Below, piece by piece: positions 32,911 to 42,695 of a stretch of DNA of 64,000 nt. The translations under genes and the position numbers were made by a program. A model generated the notes under the pieces. The model made no database searches. It was not told the origin of the DNA and saw only the letters and a program-made list of their open reading frames with translations. The DNA is taken from positions 3,348,001 through 3,412,000 of the forward strand of contig OZ220465.1 in NCBI GenBank assembly GCA_965115815.1, read 5' to 3'. Position 1 is the first letter of the stretch. Each line of letters starts with the position of its first letter. Origin of the DNA: VXPW01 sp965115815. Its GTDB lineage: Bacteria; Pseudomonadota; Alphaproteobacteria; TMED109.

Positions 32911-34033
32911 GAGACTGTGCCCTCCGGTGCCTCGAATTTGCCGACACGCACACGCACACCAACGAGCCGCGCCCGAAGGGTAAGGGCGAACGTCATCGGC
33001 CAGCGGCTGGAGTCTACCGGTTCCGCCCCGGCATGCCTTCCCGGGAGGAATCGAGGGCACTCGGTTCGGTGCGGAGAGGTTCTGCCGCCGGTTCCCGGCC
33101 GGCATCCTCGGCCCGACGACCCTGGCATGACCTGCCGGCAGCGCCCGTCCGAGACCTCGGCCGGCGGCGCCGACACATTTGCTCGCAACGCGGTCGCGCC
33201 GACCGGCGGAGCCCGTCCTCGGGGTCCGCCGGCGGAAGTCGTTCCGTCGCCCCGAGGACCAAGTTGCGGAACGCCGGATCGTCGCGAGGGTCGGGAGTGC
33301 GGATCGTGACCTCCGACCCCGTCCGATGGATGACGAGGTTCCGGTCGACCGAGGCGACGAACTCCGTACCGGGCAGCACGCGATCCGATTCGGCCCGCAG
33401 GAACCGACGATGGCGGGCACCGAACCGCGGACCGGAACCGCGGCCGGGCCGCGAGCGAAGGATCCCGATGCAACGGCCGGAATCGACGACCTCCGGCTCG
33501 CGCCCCGAGCCGGGAGGCGTTCCGATCATCCCGTTGTCAGGGCGTCGCCGAAGAATCCTCTCCGGCCAGGGCAGATAGCGGATCCGCGTCGTTGCCCGGG
33601 AATCCGAGAGAATCGCCGGCCACGCAGTCGCATGCGCGCAGCACCCCGGGAACGGGGATCAGCAGGCCATCGTGGCAGGGGCAGAGGGTTGCGCGGCGCG
33701 GGCGCGGCCGGCCACCCCTTCCGCCGCGCACCGAATCCGGGGTCGACGGCACCCCTACCGGCCGCGGCGGATGGGGTCGGCAAGCGGCGCGCCCGGCAGG
33801 GTCCGTCAGGCCGGCCGCATCCAAGGCGGCAGGCGCTATATTCCCGGGGCATCGGCCGGCGTCCTCCGGAGCCTGAGGCTAGGAAGACCGTGACCGAGCG
33901 ATCCTGCCAGCAGCACCCGATCCGGCAAACGGTCCGAAGGCGCCGGCACCGTCGCGAGTCCGCACGACCTGCCGACCGTCCCCGCCGGGTCCGTCCGCCG
34001 CAGCCGGCGACCCGGGAGCGCCCGGCCGACCCG
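32911..34033. other. Long gap with possible gene remnants
   Basis: No intact gene is convincing. A minus-strand frame at 33250-33420 (ESDRVLPGTEFVASVDRNLV, then SEVTIRTPDPRDDPAFRNLV) has protein-like composition and may be a remnant. Another at 33540-33680 reads CHDGLLIPVPGVLRACDCVA. Neither matches a family I know. Confidence 0.4.
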
Positions 34034-34780
34034 ATGCCGAAGGCCTGCCGGCGATCGGTCGCGATCCGGCCGAGGGTCGTCCGGCGGCCGGTCCGGAGGA
34101 TCCGTCGGCCGCACGAGGAGAGGCCGCCGCTCCCCGGATCGGCCCTCCGACGCTCCCGCCTGCCCGGCGTCGTCGTCTTCGCCCGGCAGCCGGTGATCGG
34201 TACCGTGAAGACCCGACTCGCGGCCGATATCGGCCCGGTGGAGGCCCTCCGCTTCTACCGGACCACGCTGACCCGGCTCCTGCGGCGGGTCCGGGATTCG
34301 CGCACCTGGCGCACGATGCTCGCGGTGACGCCGGATCGCGCCGGCCCCGCCATGAGCCGCATCTTCGGAATTCCGGCCGTTCCCCAGGGCCCGGGCGACC
34401 TGGGAACGCGCATGCGGAGGGTCGCCCGGAACCGGACCGGACCGATCCTGATGGTCGGCAGCGACATTCCCGACCTCCGGCCCCGGCACCTGCGGACGGC
34501 GCTGGCCGCCCTGCGCAGCAGCGACTTCGTGTTCGGCCCGGCCGAGGACGGCGGCTACTGGCTGGCGGGGTTCGCCAATCGCCGCCCTCCGCGCACCCTC
34601 ATGCGGAACGTGCGCTGGTCGACGTCCGACGCCCTGGCGGACACCCTCGCCTCGGCCGGGCCGTGCGCCCGCGTGCGCGTACTGGAGGAGACCCTGGCGG
34701 ACATCGATGACGGAAGCGGGTTCGGACGCGGCCGGGGGCCGGGGACGCACCCGCGCCACGGAGGCCGGGCCGGCGGATGA
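34034..34780 (+). CDS. TIGR04282-family nucleotidyl/glycosyltransferase-like protein
   Basis: The core begins VVVFARQPVIGTVKTRLAAD, the signature of this GT-A-like group related to CofC. It continues with GDLGTRMRRVA, the nucleotide/metal site ILMVGSDIPDLRPRHL, FGPAEDGGYWLAGF and NVRWSTSDALADTL. The family is the usual neighbour of TIGR04283 (here at 29076), and the two are linked by context to a proposed arsenosugar pathway. The N-terminus is uncertain: ATG 34034 adds about 45 Arg- and Pro-rich residues before the core, and a start nearer 34150 may be real. No arsM or arsR is seen in the window. Confidence 0.82.
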   Translation: MPKACRRSVAIRPRVVRRPVRRIRRPHEERPPLPGSALRRSRLPGVVVFARQPVIGTVKTRLAADIGPVEALRFYRTTLTRLLRRVRDSRTWRTMLAVTPDRAGPAMSRIFGIPAVPQGPGDLGTRMRRVARNRTGPILMVGSDIPDLRPRHLRTALAALRSSDFVFGPAEDGGYWLAGFANRRPPRTLMRNVRWSTSDALADTLASAGPCARVRVLEETLADIDDGSGFGRGRGPGTHPRHGGRAGG

Positions 34781-34892
34781 ACGCCGGGCCCGGCCGGGGG
34801 CCGGCCGCACCGGCCCCCGGTTCCCCGGATCCCCTATACTGGTGCACGGATCACCGTACCGTGCATCGATCACCGCCCGGGGGAGCCCGACC

Positions 34893-35696
34893 ATGGAGGC
34901 AGCGGCGCGATCCGCGCACCCCGACCCGGTGCTCCTGCGGCACGATGCGAGCGGCGTGTGCGTGCTCACGTTGAATCGGCCGGCCGCCCGGAACGCGCTG
35001 TCCCGGGCCCTGATGTCCGAACTGCAGGCGGAACTCGACGCCACCGCGCGGGACGACCGCGTCCGGGTCTTGGTCATCGAAGGGGCCGGACCCGTCTTCT
35101 GCGCCGGCCACGACCTGCGGGAGCTCCGCGCCCGCCCGGACCGCCGGACCTACGCCGACCTGTTCGCGGCCTGCTCGCGCCTGATGCTGTCCATCACGCG
35201 CCACCCGCGCCCGGTCATCGCCAAGGTCGCCGGCACCGCGACCGCCGCCGGCTGCCAGCTGGTGGCGTCCTGCGACCTCGCGGTCGCATCGCGGGACGCG
35301 CGGTTCGCAACTCCGGGGGTCAACATCGGCCTGTTCTGTTCCACCCCCATGGTCGCCCTGTCGCGTGCGGTCGGCCGCAAGCCGGCGATGGAGATGCTGC
35401 TGACCGGCGAGACGATCGACGCCGAGACCGCCGGCGCGTTCGGCCTGGTCAACCGGGTGGTCGAGGCCGAGGCCCTCGACGGAGCCGTCCGGGACCTGGC
35501 CGGCGCCCTCGCCGCCAAATCGCCCCTGACCCTGCGGATCGGAAAGGAAGCGTTCTACCGGCAGGCCGAGCTGTCGATCGACGACGCCTATGCCTACGCC
35601 AGCGACGTCATGACCGGGAACATGCTCACCCGCGATGCGGAAGAGGGGATCGATTCCTTCCTGTCGAAACGCACTCCGGCGTGGACCGGAACCTGA
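34893..35696 (+). CDS. Enoyl-CoA hydratase/isomerase family protein
   Basis: The 267-residue crotonase-fold protein starts at ATG 34893 (MEAAARSAHPDPVLLRHD). Fold markers are VLTLNRPAARNALSRALM, the first oxyanion segment EGAGPVFCAGHDLRELRA, and the second, AGTATAAGCQLVASCDLAVA, then GVNIGLFCSTPMVALSRAVG. The catalytic Glu pair of true enoyl-CoA hydratases is not obvious: the second loop has FCSTP in its place. It resembles the ECHDC3-like subgroup. The substrate is therefore open. The next gene starts eight bases after the stop, and a short operon with the CoA-binding protein and metY is likely. Confidence 0.9.
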   Translation: MEAAARSAHPDPVLLRHDASGVCVLTLNRPAARNALSRALMSELQAELDATARDDRVRVLVIEGAGPVFCAGHDLRELRARPDRRTYADLFAACSRLMLSITRHPRPVIAKVAGTATAAGCQLVASCDLAVASRDARFATPGVNIGLFCSTPMVALSRAVGRKPAMEMLLTGETIDAETAGAFGLVNRVVEAEALDGAVRDLAGALAAKSPLTLRIGKEAFYRQAELSIDDAYAYASDVMTGNMLTRDAEEGIDSFLSKRTPAWTGT

Positions 35697-35703
35697 ACGC
35701 GCC

Positions 35704-36204
35704 TTGACCCCGATCGCCTACCCGGATTCGTACCTGCGCGCGATCCTCGAGCGCACCCGGGTCATCGCGATGGTGGGGGCCAGCCCCAATCCTCGCCGGC
35801 CCAGCTACTTTGCCTACAAGTACCTGCGCGAGCGGGGCTACCGCGTCATTCCGGTCAATCCGGCGGCCGCCGGAACCGACCTCCTGGGCGAAACCGTGGT
35901 GGCCGATCTCGAATCCGTCGATGCCGCGGTCGACATGGTGGACCTCTTCCGCCGCTCCGAAGAGGCCCTCGCCCTCACCCGGTCCGCCATCCGCATCGGC
36001 GCCAAGACCGTCTGGATGCAGCTCGGGATCCGCAACGACGCCGCGGCCGCCCTCGCCGCCGCCGCCGGCCTCGACGTGGTCATGAACCGGTGCCCCAAGA
36101 TCGAATACGGGCGGTTGCACGGAGAGTTGGGCTGGGGCGGAATCAACTCCGGGCTGTTCTCCAACCGCCGCCGACCGCTCCGAACCCGGAACCGGCCGAC
36201 ATGA
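35704..36204 (+). CDS. CoA-binding domain protein (YccU-like)
   Basis: The Rossmann-type CoA-binding protein has 166 residues when started at the TTG codon 35704. No ATG precedes the conserved TRVIAMVGASPNPRRPSY. Markers are the glycine loop VGASPNP, YLRERGYRVIPVNPAAAG, VDMVDLFRRSEEAL and TVWMQLGIRNDAAA. The end MNRCPKIEYGRLHGELGW is characteristic of YccU/COG1832 proteins. The role in the cell is unknown. Tight packing between the enoyl-CoA hydratase-like gene and metY (ATGA overlap at 36201) suggests one transcript. Confidence 0.87.
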   Translation: MTPIAYPDSYLRAILERTRVIAMVGASPNPRRPSYFAYKYLRERGYRVIPVNPAAAGTDLLGETVVADLESVDAAVDMVDLFRRSEEALALTRSAIRIGAKTVWMQLGIRNDAAAALAAAAGLDVVMNRCPKIEYGRLHGELGWGGINSGLFSNRRRPLRTRNRPT

Positions 36205-37496
36205 CGAGCTCCGATCCCCCGCCGGCGTTCGGATTCGAGACCCGCGCCGTGCATGCCGGCGCGTCTCCGGATCCGGCCACCGGTGCCCGCACCACCCCGA
36301 TCTATCAGTCGGTGGGCTTCGTGTTCGACGATGTCGACCACGCCCGGTCGATGTTCAACCTGCAGGACTTCGGCTTCATCTACGGCCGCATCACCAACCC
36401 GACGGTGTCCGTGCTCGAGGAACGGGTCGCCAACCTCGAGGGCGGCCGGGGCGCGGTGGCCTGCGCGTCGGGGCATGCCGCCCAGCAGCTCGCCCTCTTC
36501 CCGCTGCTGCAGTCCGGGGACGAATTCGTTGCCAGCCGCTATCTGTACGGGGGTTCGGTCACCCAGTTCTCCCATACCTTCCGACGGTTCGGCTGGCGCG
36601 TGACGTTCGCGGACCCCGATGACGAAGGGTCGGTGCGCGACGCGATCACCGACCGGACCCGGTGCCTGTTCGTGGAAAGCCTGGCCAACCCGGGCGGCGT
36701 CATCGTCGACGTGGAGCGGATGGCGGCCCTCGCGCACGAACACGGGATCCCGCTCGTCGTCGACAACACCCTCGCCACCCCGTGGCTGCATCGCCCGTTC
36801 GAGCACGGCGCGGACATCGTCGTCCACTCGCTGACCAAGTTCATGGGCGGACATGGGAGCTCGCTCGGCGGAATCGTGGTGGAATCCGGACGGTTCGACT
36901 GGACGGCAAGCGGCAAGTTCCCCGCCCTGACCGAACCCACGGCGTCGTATCACGGGCTGCGCTTTGCCGAGACCTTCGGCGACTTCGCCTATACCATGAA
37001 GGTCCGGGCCGACGCGCTGCGCGACCTCGGGCCCGCACTGGCGCCCCAGAACGCCTTTCACATCCTCACCGGCATCGAGACGCTGCCCATCCGGATGGAG
37101 CGGCACGTCGCCAACGCCCGCGCCGTCGCCGAGTACCTCGAACGGCACCCGGCGGTGGCGTGGGTCAGCTACGCCGGACTCCCGTCCAGCCCGTACGCCG
37201 CCCTGGCGAGGAAGTACTATCCCGCGGGGCCGGGCGCGGTCTTCACGTTCGGCGTGCGGGGCGGGTACGAGGCCGGCGTGCGACTCGTCGAGAATGTCCG
37301 GATCTTCTCGCATCTCGCCAATGTCGGCGACACGCGAAGCCTGATCATCCATCCGGCCTCCACGACGCACAACCAGCTGACGGAGGAACAGAAGATCGCG
37401 GCCGGCGCCGGCAGCGACGTCGTGCGGATCTCGGTCGGGCTGGAGACCGCCGACGACCTCCTCCGCGACCTCGACCAGGCGCTCGGCGGCCGCTGA
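36201..37496 (+). CDS. metY: O-acetylhomoserine sulfhydrylase (aminocarboxypropyltransferase)
   Basis: The PLP enzyme makes homocysteine (or related thioethers) from O-acetylhomoserine and sulfide. The 431 residues match the MetY group (about 430) and are longer than MetB/MetC. Seen are the TRAVHAGASPDPATGARTTP start, DFGFIYGRITNPTVSVLEER, the SGHAAQQLALFPLLQSGDEF PLP-phosphate region, VVDNTLATPWLHRP, and the PLP lysine in HSLTKFMGGHGSSLGG. The end has NVGDTRSLIIHPASTTHNQL and ISVGLETADDLLRDL. ATG 36201 overlaps the previous stop codon. Confidence 0.95.
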   Translation: MTSSDPPPAFGFETRAVHAGASPDPATGARTTPIYQSVGFVFDDVDHARSMFNLQDFGFIYGRITNPTVSVLEERVANLEGGRGAVACASGHAAQQLALFPLLQSGDEFVASRYLYGGSVTQFSHTFRRFGWRVTFADPDDEGSVRDAITDRTRCLFVESLANPGGVIVDVERMAALAHEHGIPLVVDNTLATPWLHRPFEHGADIVVHSLTKFMGGHGSSLGGIVVESGRFDWTASGKFPALTEPTASYHGLRFAETFGDFAYTMKVRADALRDLGPALAPQNAFHILTGIETLPIRMERHVANARAVAEYLERHPAVAWVSYAGLPSSPYAALARKYYPAGPGAVFTFGVRGGYEAGVRLVENVRIFSHLANVGDTRSLIIHPASTTHNQLTEEQKIAAGAGSDVVRISVGLETADDLLRDLDQALGGR

Positions 37497-37535
37497 GACC
37501 TCCGGGCGGGGCCGCCGCCCCGGCCGCTCCGCGAA

Positions 37536-38747
37536 TCAGCCGGTGCCGCCGATCGCCAGTTCCTTCCACACCGCCTGCAAGGCCGCCACCAGATTCGCGA
37601 TGTCCGCCTCGCTGTGCAGCGGCGTCGGGGTCAGGCGCAGCCGTTCGCTGCCGCGCGCCACGGTGGGGTAGTTGATCGGCTGGACATAGATCCGGAAGCG
37701 CTCGAGCAGCATGTCGGTGGCCTGCTTGCAGACCACGGGATCCCCGACCCGGACCGGCACGATGTGCGATTCCGAAGGCATGACCGGCAAGCCGGAATCC
37801 GCGAGTGCACGTTTCAGAGACGCCACCCGCCGCCGGTGCAGTCCCCGCTCCGTGTCGCTCGCCTTCAGGTGCCGGACGCTCGCGAGAGCCCCGGCGGCCA
37901 CCGCCGGCGGAAGGGCGGTGGTGAAGATGAAGCCGGGCGCATACGAGCGAATGAAATCCACCGCCGAGGCGGAAGCGGCGATGTAGCCGCCGACGATCCC
38001 GAATGCCTTGGCCAGCGTCCCCTGGATGATCGTGATGTCGCCCATGACCCGGTCGCGGGCCGCGATGCCGGCCCCCCGCGGCCCGTACATGCCGACCGCG
38101 TGGACTTCGTCCAGATAGGTCATGGCGCCGTAGCGGGCGGCGAGGTCGCAGAACGCCCCGACCGGCGCGATGTCGCCGTCCATCGAATACACCGATTCGA
38201 ACGCGATGACCTTGGGGCGGTCGGGATCGGCCGCCCGCAGTTTCTCTTCGAGGTCGCCCGCATCGTTATGGCGGAAGATGCACTTCTCGGTCATGGCGTG
38301 CCGGACGCCGGCAATCATCGAGGCGTGGTTGGCCTCGTCGGAAAAGAGGATGCAGCCGGGCAGGTGGCGTCCGAGGGTCGAGAGCGTCGCCTCGTTCGCC
38401 ACGTACCCCGAAGTGAACAGGAGGGCCGCTTCCCGCTCGTGCAGGTCCGCCAGCTCCTGCTCCAGCAGCACGTGCTGGTGGGTCGTCCCGGAAATGTTGC
38501 GGGTTCCGCCGGCCCCGGCGCCGACCCGGTCGATCGCCTTCCGCATCGCGCGCGCGACGACCTCGTGCTGCCCCATTCCGAGGTAGTCGTTGGAACACCA
38601 CACCGTGACCGGAGCGGCCTTCTTCCCCGTGTGCCGGATTGCCTGCGGAAACCGCCCGGCTTGCCGTTCCAGATCCGCAAACACGCGGTACCGGCCTTCC
38701 GTCTTCAGATCGGCGATCCGATCGGAAAAGAACCGCTGATAGTCCAT
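37536..38747 (-). CDS. hemA: 5-aminolevulinate synthase
   Basis: ALAS condenses glycine and succinyl-CoA to 5-aminolevulinate, the Shemin entry to haem. The 403 residues match the alphaproteobacterial enzyme. Seen are MDYQRFFSDRIADLKTEGRY, WCSNDYLGMGQHEVV, GAGAGGTRNISGTTHQHVLL, the PLP-contacting DEVHAVGMYGPRGAGI, and the Schiff-base lysine in QGTLAKAFGIVGGYIA. The end has YPTVARGSERLRLTPTPLHS. It is convergent with metY and divergent from hemC-hemY, with a 1.1-kb gap. This gene is the strongest hint that the organism is alphaproteobacterial. Confidence 0.97.
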   Translation of the reverse strand: MDYQRFFSDRIADLKTEGRYRVFADLERQAGRFPQAIRHTGKKAAPVTVWCSNDYLGMGQHEVVARAMRKAIDRVGAGAGGTRNISGTTHQHVLLEQELADLHEREAALLFTSGYVANEATLSTLGRHLPGCILFSDEANHASMIAGVRHAMTEKCIFRHNDAGDLEEKLRAADPDRPKVIAFESVYSMDGDIAPVGAFCDLAARYGAMTYLDEVHAVGMYGPRGAGIAARDRVMGDITIIQGTLAKAFGIVGGYIAASASAVDFIRSYAPGFIFTTALPPAVAAGALASVRHLKASDTERGLHRRRVASLKRALADSGLPVMPSESHIVPVRVGDPVVCKQATDMLLERFRIYVQPINYPTVARGSERLRLTPTPLHSEADIANLVAALQAVWKELAIGGTG

Positions 38748-39877
38748 GTCGCAGTTTCCCGCCGCTGCGTCGGCCGACCCGTCCGGGACGGAGGGCACCA
38801 GCAGGCCTTCCCGCCTGCAGCGGTAGACGTCTGGCCACGAGACGGCCGACCGGCTGCTCGGAACCGCGCACGGCGGTGCGGTGCCGAAAAGGCCTCCTAC
38901 GGCTGCACACGGGCCGACGATGCCACATTCGGGTGTCAATGCAAGAAACGAAGCCCATGCGGATCCCGGACGATCGCTCCGGCCGGCCGGCGCGGAGGGC
39001 GCCGCGCGGCGGAGGGAGGCGGTTCGGGGAGGGGCGGCGGCAGTCGGGAATCGGAGCGGCGGCGGCAAGGCGAAGGTCGCGCATGCAGTGGCTCGGGGAC
39101 CGGTCTCTCCGGGAGACGGATTCCCGGCACGGGATTCGCCCGAACCCGATACGCGCGGGGACGCACCCGGTGCAGCGTCACCGGCCCATGCCGATCCACC
39201 CCGAACCCGGTGCGCGCACGGGGACGCACCCGGCGGCGGAGGGTTCCGCGGAAGCGGGTTCGCAGGGGGCCGAACGGCGGGTCCGCGCGCGGGAACGGGG
39301 TTCGCGATCTGCACGCGGGGATCCCGAAGTGGACCGCAGGGCGTGATGATCTCGCGTGCGGGTTCGGTCGATGCGCCGGACCGCGTGCCGGACGGTAGCG
39401 GCATGCCGTCCTCCGTCCCCGAGCCTGCGGCCGGCCGTGCCGCCTGCGGTCGACCGAACGTTCGGCGTCGGTACGCCGGTGGGCGAGAGCATGCCCGCGC
39501 CGGAGCCGATGCGCCGGCGGGACGGTCGATCCCCGATGGATCCGTTCCGCCGCACCCGTCCGGAGGTCCGGCACCGGCTCCACAGGGCCGGGCGGACGGA
39601 ACCCCGGCGAACCCGACCCGGGGCGCCACGCCGCCCGCATCCGTGCGGTCCGTTTCCCCGGTGCCATCGGGACGCCGACTCCCGAACCTGTAGACTGCAC
39701 CCCTGCCTGACCGGGGCCGCCGGACGGTCGGCGGCGCCATCTCCGGGGCGGGTGATTCCCGAATCGGGCGCGGCGGGCGAACGCCATCGGACGCCCGCGC
39801 CACGAGCCGGAGTCGGCGCACCTGCCGGCCGCGGCGACCCCCGGCAACCTTCCCTTCGGTCGCGGAACGGAACACGG
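38748..39877. other. Divergent gap between hemA and hemC
   Basis: About 1.1 kb with no convincing gene. The motif GGGGACGCACCCGG occurs twice (near 39158 and 39219). Promoters for hemA and the hemC operon should lie at the two ends, but I see no clear boxes or operator. Confidence 0.4.
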
Positions 39878-40816
39878 ATGAGGCTGCGCATCGGTACCCG
39901 CAACTCCCGTCTCGCGCGGGCGCAGGCGGCGTCCGTCGCAGCGCAGCTGGAAGCGACCGGTCACGCGGCGGAACTGGTGCCGGTCACGACCGCCGGCGAC
40001 CGTTCCCGGGCGCCCGTGTTCGCCGCCATCGGGCCCCAAGGCGTCTTCGTCCGCGAAATCAACCGGGCCTTGGCGGACGGGACCATCGATCTGGCCGTCC
40101 ACTCGTACAAGGACGTACCTACCGACGGCCCGGACGAACTCGCGATTGCCGCCGTACCGCCGCGCCTCGATGCCGCCGACTGCCTGCTCGTGCGCCCGGA
40201 GCGCCTGCGCCGCGACCGCGGCTTCCTGCCGCTTCCCGACGGCGCACGGGTCGGAACGTCCTCGGTGCGCCGGCAGGCCTGGCTCCGGCACTTCCGCCCG
40301 GATCTCCGGCCGACGCCGTTGCGGGGCAACGTCCCGACCCGGATCCGCCGCCTGCAGGACGGTCAGTACGACGCCATCGTGCTGGCCGCCGCCGGCCTCG
40401 ACCGCCTCCGCACCGCCCCCGCGCCCCGATCGGCGGCGCCCGGTCTCGCGGGCCTCACGGTGACGCGCCTCGACCCCGAACAGTTCGTGCCCGCTCCCGC
40501 CCAAGGCGCCTTGGCCCTGCAATGCCGGCGCGACCGACCCGACCTGCGGGCCCTCCTGGCGACGCTCGACCATCCGGCCTCCCGCCGGGCGATTGCCGCC
40601 GAGCGGCTGCTGCTGGGCCGCCTGGAAGGCGGCTGCGAACTGGCGTTCGGTGCCTATTGCCGCGCCGCCGCCGACGCCTGCTTCCTGCACGCCATGCTCG
40701 ACCGGAACGGTCGGGTGGCAACGGAAACCGAGTGCGGAACGGACCCCCGATCCATGGCCAACCGGCTCTGGCAGCGGCTCGGCGCCGAGCGATCCCGCGC
40801 CCCGGCGACGGCGTGA
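39878..40816 (+). CDS. hemC: Porphobilinogen deaminase
   Basis: HemC links four porphobilinogens into hydroxymethylbilane. The 312 residues fit the family. The start MRLRIGTRNSRLARAQA is diagnostic. Further on are VREINRALADGTIDLAVHSY (substrate/cofactor Asp), KDVPTDGPDELAIAAVPPR, VGTSSVRRQAWL and LRGNVPTRIRRLQDG. The dipyrromethane cofactor is held by the Cys in LEGGCELAFGAYC. It is the first gene of a same-strand run ending at 47071: hemC-hemD-hemB-hemE-hemQ-like-hemH-FAD oxidase. Confidence 0.97.
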   Translation: MRLRIGTRNSRLARAQAASVAAQLEATGHAAELVPVTTAGDRSRAPVFAAIGPQGVFVREINRALADGTIDLAVHSYKDVPTDGPDELAIAAVPPRLDAADCLLVRPERLRRDRGFLPLPDGARVGTSSVRRQAWLRHFRPDLRPTPLRGNVPTRIRRLQDGQYDAIVLAAAGLDRLRTAPAPRSAAPGLAGLTVTRLDPEQFVPAPAQGALALQCRRDRPDLRALLATLDHPASRRAIAAERLLLGRLEGGCELAFGAYCRAAADACFLHAMLDRNGRVATETECGTDPRSMANRLWQRLGAERSRAPATA

Positions 40817-40895
40817 CGACGCATGCCCGAGACCGGGCCGACGAGACGCGTGCCGGCCGGGCCGGCGGCCGTCCGGGTCCGGGCGGAATGCCTGC

Positions 40896-41630
40896 ATGAA
40901 GCCCCGGCCCGACCGGATCGTCCTCACGCGAACCCGGCAGGGCTGCACCGAATGGGCCTCCGAACTCGAAGCCCTGGGGGCCGTGCCCGTGATCCTTCCG
41001 TGTATCCGGTGCCGTGACCTCGCGACGCCGGAACTCCGGGCCCGGCTGGCGCGGGAATGGCCGCACCTCCGGTGGGTCGCCTTCACGTCCCGACGGGGGG
41101 TGGCCGCGTTCGACCGCCTGGGTCCGGAATCCCGGGCGGCCCGCATTCCCGTCCAGGTGGCGGCCGTGGGCCCCGCCACCGCCGCCGAGGCGCGCATGCG
41201 GCTGGGCCGGGTCGACCTGGTCGGCACCGGCGGTACCGCGGACGCGCTCGCCGCCGAACTGGTGCCGCGTCTCGAACCCGGGGCGCGGGTCCTGATCGCG
41301 GTGGCCGAAACCGCCGGCCGGGCTCTGGAGTCCGCACTCGACCGCTCCGGGCACCCGTATCTGCGCATGGAGCTGTACCGCACCGCTCCCGTTGCGCTCC
41401 GCCCCTGCCGACTGGCCGCCTCGGCCCTTGGGGCCCGGATCGTGTTCCTGGCCAGCCCCTCGGCCGTGACGGGCTTCTGCAATCAGGTACGGTTGGATGC
41501 GGCCCTCGCTATCTTCACCATCGGCCCGTCCACGACCCGGGCCGCGCGGGCCGCGGGGCTGCAGGTCGCGGGGGAAGCGGCCAGACCCGGTCTTCCGGGG
41601 CTGCTGGAGGCACTGCAGTGCGCGAACTGA
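40896..41630 (+). CDS. hemD: Uroporphyrinogen-III synthase
   Basis: HemD closes hydroxymethylbilane to uroporphyrinogen III with inversion of ring D. The 244-residue protein is of normal size. The family is poorly conserved, but the two-domain pattern is clear: IVLTRTRQGCTEWASELEAL, WVAFTSRRGVAAFDRLG, VQVAAVGPATAAEARMRLG, ARVLIAVAETAGRALESAL, RMELYRTAPVALRP, and FLASPSAVTGFC with FTIGPSTTRAARAAG at the end. Start ATG 40896. The end overlaps the GTG start of hemB by 13 bases. Confidence 0.92.
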   Translation: MKPRPDRIVLTRTRQGCTEWASELEALGAVPVILPCIRCRDLATPELRARLAREWPHLRWVAFTSRRGVAAFDRLGPESRAARIPVQVAAVGPATAAEARMRLGRVDLVGTGGTADALAAELVPRLEPGARVLIAVAETAGRALESALDRSGHPYLRMELYRTAPVALRPCRLAASALGARIVFLASPSAVTGFCNQVRLDAALAIFTIGPSTTRAARAAGLQVAGEAARPGLPGLLEALQCAN

Positions 41631-42619
41631 ACATCACGCTTCCGGGCCGGGACCGGCCCCGGCGACTGCGCCGCAGCCGGGCCCTGCGGAACCTGGCAGC
41701 CGAAACGCGCCTCGCGCCCGGACAGTTCGTGCTGCCGCACTTCGTCCTGCCGGTCGACGGAGCCGAAGAACCGGTATCCTCCATGCCCGGAATTGCGTCC
41801 GTGGGGGTGGAGCGTCTGCTGCCGCAAGTGGAATCCGACCTCTCTCTCGGCATTCGCAACGTGTTGCTGTTCGGGCAGCCGCCCCCCGGCGCCAAGGCTC
41901 CGGACGGACGGGCGGCCGCCGCGGCCGACGGCGCCGTGCAGCGCGCGGTCGGCCGCCTGAAACGCACCTTCGGGGACGATCTGGTGGTGATGACGGATGT
42001 CTGCCTCTGCGCCTACACCGACCACGGCCACTGCGGCCTGCTCGAACACGGCGAAGTCGAGAACGACCGCACCCTGCCGCGGCTCGTCGAAACGGCGCTC
42101 AGCCACGCCCGGGCCGGGGCCGACGTGGTGGCGCCGTCGGACATGATGGACGGGCGGGTCGCCGCGATCCGGGACGCCCTCGACGCCACCGGATGCCGGC
42201 AGGTCGCGATCTTGGCCTATACCGCGAAATTTGCCTCGGCGTACTACGGACCGTTCCGGGAAGCGGCCGATTCCGTACCTTCGAACGGAGACCGGCAGGG
42301 GTACCAGATGGACTGCCGCAACGCCCGGGAGGCGATCCGCGAGGCCGCCCTCGACGAGCAGGAAGGCGCCGACCTGCTGATGGTGAAGCCGGCGCTTCCC
42401 TACCTCGACATCGTCGCGGCAGTGCGCGCCGCCACGCACCGGCCGCTCGCGGCCTACAACGTCTCCGGCGAGTACGCCGCCGTCAAGGCGGCGGCCGCGC
42501 GCGGCTGGCTGGACGAAGCCCGGGTAGTGCGGGAGAATCTGCTCGCGATCGCCCGCGCCGGCGCGGACCTCGTCATCACCTACCACTGCCGCAGCGCCCT
42601 CCGGGAGCGATGGTTGTGA
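41618..42619 (+). CDS. hemB: Delta-aminolevulinic acid dehydratase (porphobilinogen synthase)
   Basis: HemB condenses two 5-aminolevulinates to porphobilinogen. With the GTG start at 41618, inside the end of hemD, it has 333 residues. Markers are LAPGQFVLPHFVLPVDG, DVCLCAYTDHGHCGLLEHG (the zinc-type Cys triad is present), SDMMDGRVAAIRDAL, the Schiff-base lysines in AYTAKFASAYYGPFRE and MVKPALPYLDIV, and YNVSGEYAAVKAAA. Cys-rich metal sites mark the Zn-dependent class, whereas some relatives have an Asp-rich Mg site. Confidence 0.96.
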   Translation: MRELNITLPGRDRPRRLRRSRALRNLAAETRLAPGQFVLPHFVLPVDGAEEPVSSMPGIASVGVERLLPQVESDLSLGIRNVLLFGQPPPGAKAPDGRAAAAADGAVQRAVGRLKRTFGDDLVVMTDVCLCAYTDHGHCGLLEHGEVENDRTLPRLVETALSHARAGADVVAPSDMMDGRVAAIRDALDATGCRQVAILAYTAKFASAYYGPFREAADSVPSNGDRQGYQMDCRNAREAIREAALDEQEGADLLMVKPALPYLDIVAAVRAATHRPLAAYNVSGEYAAVKAAAARGWLDEARVVRENLLAIARAGADLVITYHCRSALRERWL

Positions 42620-42695
42620 GCGCCGGAGCCCCGAAAGCCTCCCGAATCCTGCGGATTCCGCACGGCGGCCGTCGTCCGGCGCGGCCCCGTTCCGC

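Noticed and set aside
38748..39877. Several plus-strand frames in the hemA-hemC gap
   Set aside because: All are Arg-, Pro- and Gly-rich, overlap one another, and contain no motif; they look like GC-rich non-coding DNA.
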